A stretch of 64,000 bases of DNA, from the NCBI RefSeq assembly GCF_900156625.1, contig NZ_FTOB01000007.1:124001-188000 (forward strand). The letters are read 5' to 3'. Positions 27,561-36,500 of this stretch are shown here, one piece after another (position 1 is the stretch's first letter; each line of letters begins with the position of its first letter). This DNA comes from Zobellia uliginosa (lineage in GTDB: Bacteria > Bacteroidota > Bacteroidia > Flavobacteriales > Flavobacteriaceae). Below the pieces are notes generated by a model. The model saw nothing but the letters and a program-made list of their open reading frames with translations, did no database searches and was not told the DNA's origin. A program made the position numbers and the translations under genes.

Positions 27561-28313
27561 TTGAAGAATAAAATACCGCTATATCATAAGGTTTACGACT
27601 ACCTTTTAAAGAAGATAGAGAAGGAATTCAATCCAGGGGATCTACTTCCCACCCAATCTGAAATCGCCAAAGAAACGGAGACTAGTTTGATTACGGTCAA
27701 AAGGGCTATTAAGGAATTGGAAGCGATGGGCTACGTAGAATCTAAGGCAGGAAAGGGCACAACCGTCAAGAAGCCCCAAATTGTTGATAGCCATGTGGGC
27801 GTATCGAGTTGGACGGACTCTATAATCGGTCAGGGAAAAGTACCGAGTACGGCTTGGACGAAAATAGAGAAAAAGGCTCCGACCCATAAGGTTGCGGCAA
27901 TTCTGGGTTTAAAGGCCCGTCAGAAAACCGTTTATGTAGAACGGCTCCGATTGATCGATAATAGGCCTATTTGTTTAATGTATAATGAAATGCCAATGCA
28001 CTTGGTGCCTGGGTTTAATGAAGAAATAAAACTTGAGGAATCGATTTATACCTATTTGGAAGAGAATTACGGACTTATCGGTGTTTCGGCCGATGAGGAA
28101 GTATATGCTAGGGAGGCTACCGCTTATGAAATCAATATTTTAAAACTAAAATCACCCATCGTTTTGGTTATCGAAAGAACATCGTATCTGCAAGATGATA
28201 CGCCTTATGAGTCGTCTTGCATCATTGCTGCGGCCGATTCTTACGTTTACCGTTCGAGACAAATCAATAAAACGGTAGACACCGAAATATTACGAAACTT
28301 ATTAACCGAATAA
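27561..28313 (+). CDS. GntR-family regulator with UTRA ligand domain (TTG start)
   Basis: 250 residues. The winged helix occupies residues 1-75 (PLYHKVYDYLLKKIEKEFNPG, in which LPTQSEIAKE and SLITVKRAIKELEAMGYVES follow), and a UTRA domain residues 90-245, which in HutC-type regulators binds a sugar phosphate or sugar acid. The frame has no ATG near the domain start; TTG at 27561 places the protein exactly at the usual beginning of the domain, and the frame is closed by a stop at 27513. Seven bases separate it from the SIS gene, so it probably controls the cytosolic module to its right (inference). Confidence 0.9.
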   Translation: MKNKIPLYHKVYDYLLKKIEKEFNPGDLLPTQSEIAKETETSLITVKRAIKELEAMGYVESKAGKGTTVKKPQIVDSHVGVSSWTDSIIGQGKVPSTAWTKIEKKAPTHKVAAILGLKARQKTVYVERLRLIDNRPICLMYNEMPMHLVPGFNEEIKLEESIYTYLEENYGLIGVSADEEVYAREATAYEINILKLKSPIVLVIERTSYLQDDTPYESSCIIAAADSYVYRSRQINKTVDTEILRNLLTE

Positions 28314-28320
28314 AGATACT

Positions 28321-29127
28321 ATGAGCCTAACATTTCCAGATCAACTAGATATAGTGAAGGAAGGTCTAAAAAAACAGGAAAAACTATTAAAGCAGGTAGC
28401 CGGATTTTACGCCGACGCTATAGAAAGTGGAGGTCTGGTGCATTTATATGCTAATGGGCATTCCCGTCAGTCCGTAGAGGAGACGGTCATACGTATGGGG
28501 GCACTTACGGGCTTTAAACCCATATTGTCCGATGCCATTACTACTTTTAATGACGTCACCGGGGCCAATGGTATTCGGGTAGACCAGTTTTACGAAAAAA
28601 TTGAGGGCATAGGAAAGATACTTTTAAAGGAAATCCACTTCGGCCCTAAAGATGTGCTTGTGGTGATTACCGCTACAGGCACCACCCCTGCCGCGGTTGA
28701 CATGGCCGCCGAGTTTAGCAAGCAATATCCCGGTCTAAAAATTATAGGTATTGCCAGCGCGACCCAATCGGCCAAGATTCCGCCACGCCATAGCGGGGGG
28801 AAGAACCTGATCCATATTTTGGAAGAGAACCCCAATGGCTATTTTATTGATAATTCAATGCCCAATGGAGACCTGTCGGTTGAGTTTCAAGGTAAAACGG
28901 ACCGCTATAATGTATGTCCCCTGTCTACGGTAGGTGCCATTTCGGTAACACAAAGCCTGAATGAATTGACCATTAAGGAGCTGGATAAGAGAGGGGTAAA
29001 ACACTATGTGTTGCGGAATATGCATATCGCCGATACTACCGACAATTATGATGAATGGTTAGATGATCAAAGAAAGCGATATGCCCTTGCCAGCCATAAC
29101 CCCAACCGCGTACAACCGATCCAATAA
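28321..29127 (+). CDS. SIS-domain sugar isomerase/binding protein
   Basis: 268 residues, cytosolic. An N-terminal helical part is followed by a SIS fold: LVHLYANGHSRQS (phosphosugar loop, about 40-52) and DVLVVITATGTTPAAVDMA (about 117-135), the second serine/threonine-rich loop that holds the sugar phosphate in SIS proteins. No DNA-binding domain. SIS proteins isomerise or sense phosphosugars (GlmS, GmhA, GutQ). Coupled with a ROK kinase downstream, a phosphosugar substrate is plausible. Reaction not assigned. Confidence 0.85.
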   Translation: MSLTFPDQLDIVKEGLKKQEKLLKQVAGFYADAIESGGLVHLYANGHSRQSVEETVIRMGALTGFKPILSDAITTFNDVTGANGIRVDQFYEKIEGIGKILLKEIHFGPKDVLVVITATGTTPAAVDMAAEFSKQYPGLKIIGIASATQSAKIPPRHSGGKNLIHILEENPNGYFIDNSMPNGDLSVEFQGKTDRYNVCPLSTVGAISVTQSLNELTIKELDKRGVKHYVLRNMHIADTTDNYDEWLDDQRKRYALASHNPNRVQPIQ

Positions 29128-29184
29128 CCCTTGGGTGGCCCGGCCATTTGAGAAAAACTGAATGCACTGTGCACAAATGGCACA

Positions 29185-29979
29185 ATGACCCGAGAAATGA
29201 AAGACAAGATTTTTATTATAACAGGCTCTTCCGGTATTGCAGCGGAAACCATTAAGATGGCCCTCGCAAAGGGGGCAAAGGTATTTTACATAGGTCGTGA
29301 TGCCGGGCGCTGCCAAGACTTTCAAGATCAACTTAGAAAAGATGGCCTTGATGCCGATTATATCGTTGGCGATCTGGTCGATCCAGAGGTAGCTCCCGCC
29401 TTGGTAAAGGCCTGTATTGAAAAACATGGACGTATAGACGGACTTTTCAATGTTGCGGGAATTAGTGGCCGACGTTTTGGTGATGGTCCGGTACACGAGT
29501 GTACGGAAGAAGGATGGAACATTACCATGACGACCAATGTAACCACCCAATATAGAATGTGCCGGGAAGTAGTACGGCAAATGTTGGCCCAAGACCCTGA
29601 TAAAGATGGCCTGAGGGGAAGTATTCTCAATATGTCGAGCATTTTGGGGCTGTCTCCCGAGCCAAAATTTTTCAGTACGATCGGGTATGCCGCGGCTAAA
29701 GGGGCCATAATCAGTATGAGTACCTCTATGGCATCAAAGTATGCGCTGAACAAGATTCGTGTAAATACGATCGCCCCCGGACTGGCATTGACGCGAATGA
29801 GTGCCAGGGCCACCCAAGACGAGGCCATTACGGCCTTTATGAAAGAGAAACAACCTCTTGAAGAAGGGGTTATGGAAGCCAAAGACGTGGCTTCGTCCGC
29901 CATATTCCTTCTAAGTAACCAAAGCAAATCTATTACAGGGGAAGTACTAAAGGTCGATGCAGGCTGGAGTATTTCCTGA
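29185..29979 (+). CDS. Short-chain dehydrogenase/reductase with unusual cofactor loop
   Basis: 264 residues, Rossmann fold. The active site is typical: Asn-rich NVAGISG, Ser in NMSSILGL (about 151), Y-A-A-A-K near residue 171 and VNTIAPGLALTRM. The nucleotide loop is shortened: ITGSSGIAAE instead of T-G-x-x-x-G-I-G, with the last Gly replaced by Ala. Substrate may be a sugar acid such as 2-keto-3-deoxy-L-fuconate, by analogy with SDRs in fucose oxidation, but the gene lies with a different module. The start may be 29185 or the Met four codons on. C-terminus ends in AGWSIS, as usual for the family. Confidence 0.88.
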   Translation: MTREMKDKIFIITGSSGIAAETIKMALAKGAKVFYIGRDAGRCQDFQDQLRKDGLDADYIVGDLVDPEVAPALVKACIEKHGRIDGLFNVAGISGRRFGDGPVHECTEEGWNITMTTNVTTQYRMCREVVRQMLAQDPDKDGLRGSILNMSSILGLSPEPKFFSTIGYAAAKGAIISMSTSMASKYALNKIRVNTIAPGLALTRMSARATQDEAITAFMKEKQPLEEGVMEAKDVASSAIFLLSNQSKSITGEVLKVDAGWSIS

Positions 29980-30002
29980 TCAAAATTAAGAGAAGTAAAA
30001 TT

Positions 30003-31337
30003 ATGCAAACATACAACAGATCATTGCCTATATCCGATAGTTACGACCTTATTGTAGTAGGCTCGGGCTCCGCAGGTTGCCCTGCGGCCATAGCGGCAGG
30101 TAGAAGAGGGGTAAGGGTATTATTATTGGAACGCTTAGGCTTTTTAGGAGGTACCAGCACGGCCGTATTGGATACGTTTTACGGGTATTACACCCCCGGG
30201 GAGCGTTCGGCCAAAGTCGTGGGAGGTATTGCCAACGATGTTGTAAAAGGCTTGGCGGGCTACAATGCCTATTTGGAACGCCCGAATTCTTTCGGAGCGG
30301 GTACCGGGGTTACCTACCATCCGGAATATCTCAAAGTGGTATGGGAACAACTGGCCAAAAACGCCGGGGTCGAAATCTTGCTAAACGCTTGGGTACAAGA
30401 TACGGTAACCGATGGCGACAAGGTGGTCGGTTTGGTCGTGGCTACAAAAAGCGGACTCCAATATATCAAATGCAAACAACTGATCGATGCCTCCGGTGAT
30501 GCTGATATTTGCCATCAGGCCGGAATCCCTTACGAATTGGCAGGGGCTATCGATCCGGCGCAGACCTTGACTACCACGTTTAAAATGACCAATGTAGATT
30601 TAGTCAAACGAAAAACGATATCCAAGGCGGAAATCAATACTTTAATGGAAAAAGCTGCCGCTACGGGACGGTTTAATTTACCTAGAAAGGAAGGTAGTGA
30701 CCATATCACACCCGTGGATCATATGACGGCAACCATTATGACCCGCTTGTCGTCCTATAAAAAAGACGTCAATGGAAATGTTCTCAATGCCGCTGACCCG
30801 AAATTATGGTCCGATGCCGAAATGGAAGGGCGATTGCAGGCTTTGGAGTACATTCGGTTTTTAAAGGAATATGTTCCGGGCTATGAAAAGTCGGAACTCT
30901 CTACTTTTGGGGTTCAGATAGGGGTTCGTGAAACCCGAAGGGTATACGGGCATTACAGACTGACGTCCGAAGACGTTTTGGGGGGGCGTAAGTTCAAAGA
31001 CCAGATCGGACTTTGCGGTGCGCCAATGGAAGACCATCACGATGGAGAGGGCGTTCGATGGCAGTATATTCCCAATGGGGAAACGGTAGGAATTCCATAT
31101 CGTACCCTGGTTCCTTTGGAAAGTAGTAATATTTTGGTGGCGGGACGATGCTTCTCGGCCAACCACGTTGCACAAAGCAGTGTGCGATCTATGGGGCAAT
31201 GCATGGTAATGGGGGAGGCCGCAGGTGTGGCTTCGTCAATGGCATTGCAAAAAGGATGTGCTCCTATCGATATCGATACGGATGAATTAAGGGCGATCTT
31301 GAAAAAACAAGGAGCCTTGGTAGATGCTCCCCAATAA
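30003..31337 (+). CDS. FAD-dependent oxidoreductase (FAD_oxidored type)
   Basis: 444 residues. The dinucleotide motif VVGSGSAGCPAAIAAGRRG lies at about residues 18-36 with LLLERLGFLGG following, and the C-terminal FAD segment SSNILVAGRCFSANHVA and SVRSMGQCMVMGEAAG at about 375-410. No signal peptide. Proteins of this type oxidise or dehydrogenate sugar-related or polyol compounds; many are uncharacterised. It lies 23 bases after the SDR and 11 before the ROK gene, so these form one operon. Reaction not assigned. Confidence 0.88.
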   Translation: MQTYNRSLPISDSYDLIVVGSGSAGCPAAIAAGRRGVRVLLLERLGFLGGTSTAVLDTFYGYYTPGERSAKVVGGIANDVVKGLAGYNAYLERPNSFGAGTGVTYHPEYLKVVWEQLAKNAGVEILLNAWVQDTVTDGDKVVGLVVATKSGLQYIKCKQLIDASGDADICHQAGIPYELAGAIDPAQTLTTTFKMTNVDLVKRKTISKAEINTLMEKAAATGRFNLPRKEGSDHITPVDHMTATIMTRLSSYKKDVNGNVLNAADPKLWSDAEMEGRLQALEYIRFLKEYVPGYEKSELSTFGVQIGVRETRRVYGHYRLTSEDVLGGRKFKDQIGLCGAPMEDHHDGEGVRWQYIPNGETVGIPYRTLVPLESSNILVAGRCFSANHVAQSSVRSMGQCMVMGEAAGVASSMALQKGCAPIDIDTDELRAILKKQGALVDAPQ

Positions 31338-31348
31338 GGGGCAAAATT

Positions 31349-32335
31349 ATGCGAATGAAAGACTACACAATAGCAATAGATGTTGGCGGTACCCGAATAA
31401 AGGCGGGAATTGTCGATTCGGAAGGAAAGCTATACCGTTCCGAGGAAGTAAATTCAAATGCACATTTGGGAGCCGATGCTATGCTCGAAGTGGTAAAGGA
31501 ATTGATAAAGAATCGCTTGCCCAAATCCGAAGAAGATGGTGTCTGTATCGGGATTGGATTGGGACTTACAGGTCCGGTTGACCCGAATATGGGCGTGGTT
31601 TTATTACCGGGAAAGTTTGAAGGACTAGAGGGGTTTCCTATAGTGCCTATGCTCAGGGAGGCCTTTGACCTCCCCGTTTTCGCAGAGAACGATGGCCGTT
31701 TGGCAGCCTATGCGGCCAAATATTACGGAAACGCCAAAGATGTCGATTGGGCTGTGGTCATTACCTTGGGTACCGGCATAGGTTCTGGGGTAATCATTAA
31801 CGGACAGATTTTGGTTGACCCGCATTTTAATTTCGGTATTCAAATGGGACATTTGGTGATGGACGCCAGCAATAAGCAATTTTGCCTGACTGGAAATTAT
31901 GGTACGGGAGAAACCTTGTGTTCGGCAACCGCCTTGGTAAACCAAGTGAAGACGGCAATTCAAAGAGGCCTTCCCTCGGTCTTGTCCGAGAGTTATTTTA
32001 AAGACCCCTTCCGTATAGGGTTTAAGGAAATAGCGGAAGCTTGTAGAAATGGAGATGAGTTGTGTATAAGGGAGTTGGAATTGTGGAAGGAACACTTGGC
32101 AGTGCTTCTTATCAATGCCACCCATGCCTACGGTCCCCAAAAAATCATATTGAGCGGAGGGGCCACCTTGGCGGCCGACCTTTTTCTAGACGATGTACGG
32201 GAAAAAGTCAATAAACGCGTATTTCGCTATCCGAAAAACAAAGGTGTCCCCATTGAGATATCTACTATTAAAGAGCATGCGGGCGTCTATGGTGCCGCGG
32301 CGATGTTAAGGGAAAAACTTTCCACTAAGAACTAA
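31349..32335 (+). CDS. ROK-family sugar kinase without the usual zinc motif
   Basis: 328 residues. IAIDVGGTRIKAGIVDSEG at about residues 8-26 is the phosphate-binding segment, and VVITLGTGIGSGVIINGQI at about 135-153 the second ATP site. Canonical ROK proteins carry C-x-C-G-x-x-G-C-x-E shortly after; here the segment reads FCLTGNYGTGETLCS, with only two separated Cys, so the structural zinc is probably absent. No HTH domain, therefore a kinase rather than a repressor. Sugar unknown. The start could be 31349 or 31355. Confidence 0.87.
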   Translation: MRMKDYTIAIDVGGTRIKAGIVDSEGKLYRSEEVNSNAHLGADAMLEVVKELIKNRLPKSEEDGVCIGIGLGLTGPVDPNMGVVLLPGKFEGLEGFPIVPMLREAFDLPVFAENDGRLAAYAAKYYGNAKDVDWAVVITLGTGIGSGVIINGQILVDPHFNFGIQMGHLVMDASNKQFCLTGNYGTGETLCSATALVNQVKTAIQRGLPSVLSESYFKDPFRIGFKEIAEACRNGDELCIRELELWKEHLAVLLINATHAYGPQKIILSGGATLAADLFLDDVREKVNKRVFRYPKNKGVPIEISTIKEHAGVYGAAAMLREKLSTKN

Positions 32336-32575
32336 ATCGGTAGGGTTATGACCTTCCTGTTAGGGGCTAGACCTCTTTTTAGGATATAATCTATATATGC
32401 CTTTTTTCAAAATAGAAGGGAAATCTTGGAACCATGGTAAACTATCTCGGGGCAAGCCCGAGGAGCGGTATTAAAAGGGATACACCTTGATTTCGAGGCA
32501 AGCCTTGGAGTATTTAATCTCGATTATCGAGTAAACAAAAAGTGGTTTCTAACAGTAATCTATATAAGTGAGCAA
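32336..32575. other. Intergenic region with hairpin and palindrome before the creatininase gene
   Basis: This 240-bp gap interrupts an otherwise tight operon. It contains a perfect stem CTCGGG-GCAAG-CCCGAG (32446-32462) and, closer to the gene, the palindrome CTCGATTATCGAG (32519-32531), which has the size of a regulator half-site pair. Neither is followed by a T-run. The gene at 32576 may therefore be expressed separately. Confidence 0.4.
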
Positions 32576-33259
32576 ATGAAAGAGTGGCTAAAATTAACAT
32601 CAGAAGAGATTGGGAAACTAGATAGGGCTATACCGGTTATAGTACCCTTAGGGTTGGTAGAGGCCCATGGGCCGCACTTGGCTACAAGCGTCGATATCGA
32701 TACCGCCAATTATTTTAGCCGGAAAGTGGCCGAAAATACGGGGGCGATTCTCGCACCTTGCGTAAATTATGGTTTTGCGGATGAAATGCGCGATTACCCC
32801 GGTACGCTAGGGGTGACCGTCGAAACCTTTATGGCCATAGTTCAAGACCTGATACTGCGCTTCTATAAAACCGGATTTAAGAAAGTTGTTTTTATAACGG
32901 GACATGGGGCCAATAAAACGGCCTGCGAATTGGCTTTCTTTAAAATATGGGAATCACATCCAGATTTTAAAGGGGTCTGTTGGAACTGGTGGAGCGATTG
33001 CGGCATAACGGGTATTCACCATGCGGATAAGGGGGAAACAGAAGTCGCTATGGCTGTGGGTACACCCTCCAAAATGGAAGCCGTACGTGATTTTGAGGTA
33101 AATAAACCGTGGTATAAAATAGCTTCACGATACGAGTTGGATCCAGAATCGGGCGGTATTAACGGAAAACCGAGTCTTGCCGATATTGAAAATGGAAACA
33201 AGATTTGCAATAAGGCGGTTGAAGCACTGACCGAGAAAGTCAGGCAAGCCTTCGAATAG
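32576..33259 (+). CDS. Creatininase-family amidohydrolase
   Basis: 227 residues, cytosolic. Metal ligands of the creatininase fold are visible: E and H in GLVEAHGPHLATSVDIDTA (about residues 23-41), with the following Asp, FITGHGANKTA near 103 and HHADKGETEVAM near 146. Family members open cyclic amides or C-C bonds of cyclic ketones; one described member hydrolyses a diketo-inositol in an inositol pathway. With a sugar kinase, SDR and FAD oxidoreductase beside it, a ring-opening step on an oxidised sugar or a lactam-like sugar derivative is conceivable (inference). Confidence 0.87.
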   Translation: MKEWLKLTSEEIGKLDRAIPVIVPLGLVEAHGPHLATSVDIDTANYFSRKVAENTGAILAPCVNYGFADEMRDYPGTLGVTVETFMAIVQDLILRFYKTGFKKVVFITGHGANKTACELAFFKIWESHPDFKGVCWNWWSDCGITGIHHADKGETEVAMAVGTPSKMEAVRDFEVNKPWYKIASRYELDPESGGINGKPSLADIENGNKICNKAVEALTEKVRQAFE

Positions 33260-33340
33260 AAACATGGAACACTTTTTTTTGGCAGGGGCTTCCTGCCCTT
33301 GCCAGTGAGGCCAAAATCAAAACAGTAACAAAAGTACTAA

Positions 33341-33400
33341 GAGACGCTAAGTAGGAAATCAACTGAACACTTGAGGAAAGGGAATAGTAATTAGCGTCTC
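33341..33400. repeat. Perfect 10-bp inverted repeat upstream of the GH31 gene
   Basis: GAGACGCTAA at 33341-33350 and its exact reverse complement TTAGCGTCTC at 33391-33400, separated by 40 bases. It ends 108 bases before the GH31 start. Spacing is long for a single operator but fits DNA looping or a pair of half-sites; it could also be chance. Confidence 0.6.
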
Positions 33401-33507
33401 ATTTGGCTTGCTACCCGTCTTGATTATAAAGCAATACAGTGATAAGTAGAGCCTTTACCGATAATTTTTTTAGTATCATCTAATATTTCTTAAACGATTC
33501 CTGGAAC

Positions 33508-36500
33508 ATGAATAAACGTAGTACAATACTTCTTTTTGCTTTTTTAACGGCTTTTTTTCAAAGTCTTGCCCAAGAAGCCCTGGGTAGGGTAATCTCATAC
33601 GGGCAAACCGACCAAGCCCTTGTTTTTGAGTGCGCCGATGGAAAAAAGGCAAAGCTCAGTATTCTTTCAAGTGATATGATAAGGGTTCAGATTTCCACGG
33701 ATGGTTTATTTAAAACCTCTGCGATGGAACAATTGGGTTTTGTCAAAAACGATTTTTTGAACGAAGCCTTTGAGGTAAACGAAAATCCCGATAGTTATAC
33801 CATTGCCACTTCCAAAATAAACATTAAAGTAGAAAAGAAGGCTTTTCGTATTGAGGTAACCGACAAAGAGGGACGCCTTATCCTTCGTGAAAATAAACGC
33901 TTGGGAGCACAAACGGGTGATGGAAATATCTTGAATTTCGATATGCCCGCCGATGAACATTTTTTTGGTTTTGGGTTTATGCGAAGCACCTTGGATGCTC
34001 GAGGTAAAAAATTGACCTTTAAGAGGGAATATCGATGGAAGGGAGCGACTGTGCCTTATTTTATGAGTACGCGTGGCTATGCTTTCTATTCTAACAATGT
34101 TCATAATCAACACTTTGATTTCACGAATAAAACCGATGCGGAATGCTGTGATTATTACAGCATATCTTCCAATGGGGGGCTCATTGATTATTATATAATA
34201 TATGGCCCCGATTTTCCAAATTTGCTCGATCGATATACCGAATTGACGGGCAAAACCCAAATGGTGCCGCGTTGGGCGTTTGGGCTACAGTATCGTTTGA
34301 GATATTACGGCAATAGTGAAGATTTTATAAATGTGGCCAAAGAGTTTCGGGCCAAGGAAATTCCAGCTGATATTATGGCCCTTGAGCCTGGATGGGAAGA
34401 AGTAGCCTATTCTATGGATTGGAAATGGAGTAAAAAACGCTTTCCGAATCCAGAACATATGATAAAGGAGTTGGCTGATATGGGTTTTAAGTTAGATTTA
34501 TGGGAATCAGGCGTTGCACCTATTGAAAACGTTACAGATCCGAAAGTGCGAAAAAAGTGGTTCGCGAAACGAAAGAACATTATAAATTCTGGTGTAAAGA
34601 TGTTCAAACAAGATGACCCCTATCCCAGAAGTATTTTGAGTTCAGAACTGTTAAGTCCCATTTTAGCCAAAAATCAAATTAAAGATGTATTGATGAATGG
34701 CGAAGAACTCAATAATGTAGCCAACTCACTTTATAGCGAAACCCTTTTTGACGAGTATCGAAAGTTAACGGGCGAAAGGGCTATCGTTATGTTTCATGCC
34801 TATAATGCATCGGTGGCCTCCCATCGTTGGCCCTTTCAATGGGCCGGAGATTTTCAGGCCTCCAATGGTATGCTAAATGCAAGTCTTTCAGGTCACGCCA
34901 TGGTGAGCTATGATATAAGAAATCCGTATGCTGCGGGGTGGCATCAGGGCTTTTTTACACCGTTTTCGGTGGTTGATAGTTGGGCCTATTACCGTGAACC
35001 TTGGCTATATTCGGAATCTATAGAAAACAGCCATCGCCTATACGCCTGTTTACGTTCCCGTTTGGTGCCCTACTTCTATTCGTCTTTATGGCAATCGCAT
35101 AAGACGGCACTTCCTATAGAACGTCCGATGGTTCTGAACTATACAAAAGACCCCAACACCTTTAATATGGCATCGCAATTTATGGTGGGCGATTGGTTCT
35201 TACTGGCGCTAAGTGATTGGGATGACGCCCCCGATGGCGAAAAGATTGATTTCTGGACAGGGTCCCAAAAAGGTAATTATGGAAGTGCTTACCTTCCCGA
35301 AGGTAAATGGGTCGATTATTGGTCTGGCGAGGTGCACCAAATTGAAGAAGCGAAATACGTTGACGGTGAATGGCCGGAATATATGGGGGGATTATTATAC
35401 GTAAAGGCCGGTGCCATTATTCCTATGGGGCAGGTAAATAACTATATAGGGGAGACGGAAGACGAAATAATAGTCTTGGATGTGTATCCGTACAAGAAAT
35501 CCTCCTATGAATTATATGAAGATGACGGTATTTCCTATGACTATGAAAAAGGAAAACACGCGTTGACCAAAATTACTTCAGAGGAAGGGGAAAACACGGT
35601 TGAAATAAATATATCGAGACGAGAAGGAAGTTATAAAAACATGCCTTCAAAACGCAGTTATGTGATCAAGACACATACGTTGACCCAACCGAAGAGTATA
35701 CAGGTCGATGGGCAAGAATTGATGTTTTTCGCAAATGGCGACGACCTAAAATATAACGATTCGAATAATGGATGGTACTTCGACACCAAGGCCAAAAAAG
35801 CTATCATTAAATTAGATAAGGGATGGAAGTTCGATTTACAAACCGAAGGTATTGATCCGTTGGCAACAATACCACCGACAGCTAAGTATGAGCGAATTCT
35901 TTGGAAAGCCGATGCGCAAACCACAGAAAGGGCAAGAAACATTAAAATTGAGTTTCCATCGAAACCTATACCTCTATTGAAGTCAAATATATCGGCCTTG
36001 CCTGCGGACAGTTTTAGCAAGGCGGAAATAGCAATGCATTTTCAAAATGCAAAACAAGCTGTCGGAACTATTGGTGTTTCTTTAGAAGGTCCGATTGCCT
36101 TTGGTGATGGCTCTAAGGAGCTTCAAATTGATGTTGTGGATAGAAGGGCGAACTTTTCCATAATATCTGGGGATAGTCCTGGAATAGGAAAAATAACGGT
36201 GAAAGGTAATGGTATAGAAACGGTTTTACATAAAATTCCGGTTTATGGGAAGCCGGTAAGCTTACAAATGTCGGTTAAAAACACGGTATTGGTCGCCGAT
36301 GGAGAGAACGAACAGGAGTTCTTGGGCCAAGTATATGATGCGAATGGTGTAAGGGTGCTGAACGTAGCATCACCTTTAATCATAGACATTGAAGGGGAGG
36401 CCTTGAGCGACAACGGCATGAAAAAAGACAGTATCGCCTTCGAAAACGGGAATGCATTGTTTCATATTAACTCGACCTATAAAACAGGTGAGATCAAAGT

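Noticed and set aside
29128-29184. GGCCCGGCC-type words in several gaps as a dispersed repeat family
   Set aside because: Only short G+C-rich words recur (also near 20260, 26590 and 48780); no consistent longer unit could be aligned.
33270-33303. Hairpin GGCAGG/CCTGCC with a T-run as a terminator after the creatininase gene
   Set aside because: The run of T lies before the stem on the plus strand and becomes A on the minus strand, so it does not have terminator order in either direction.
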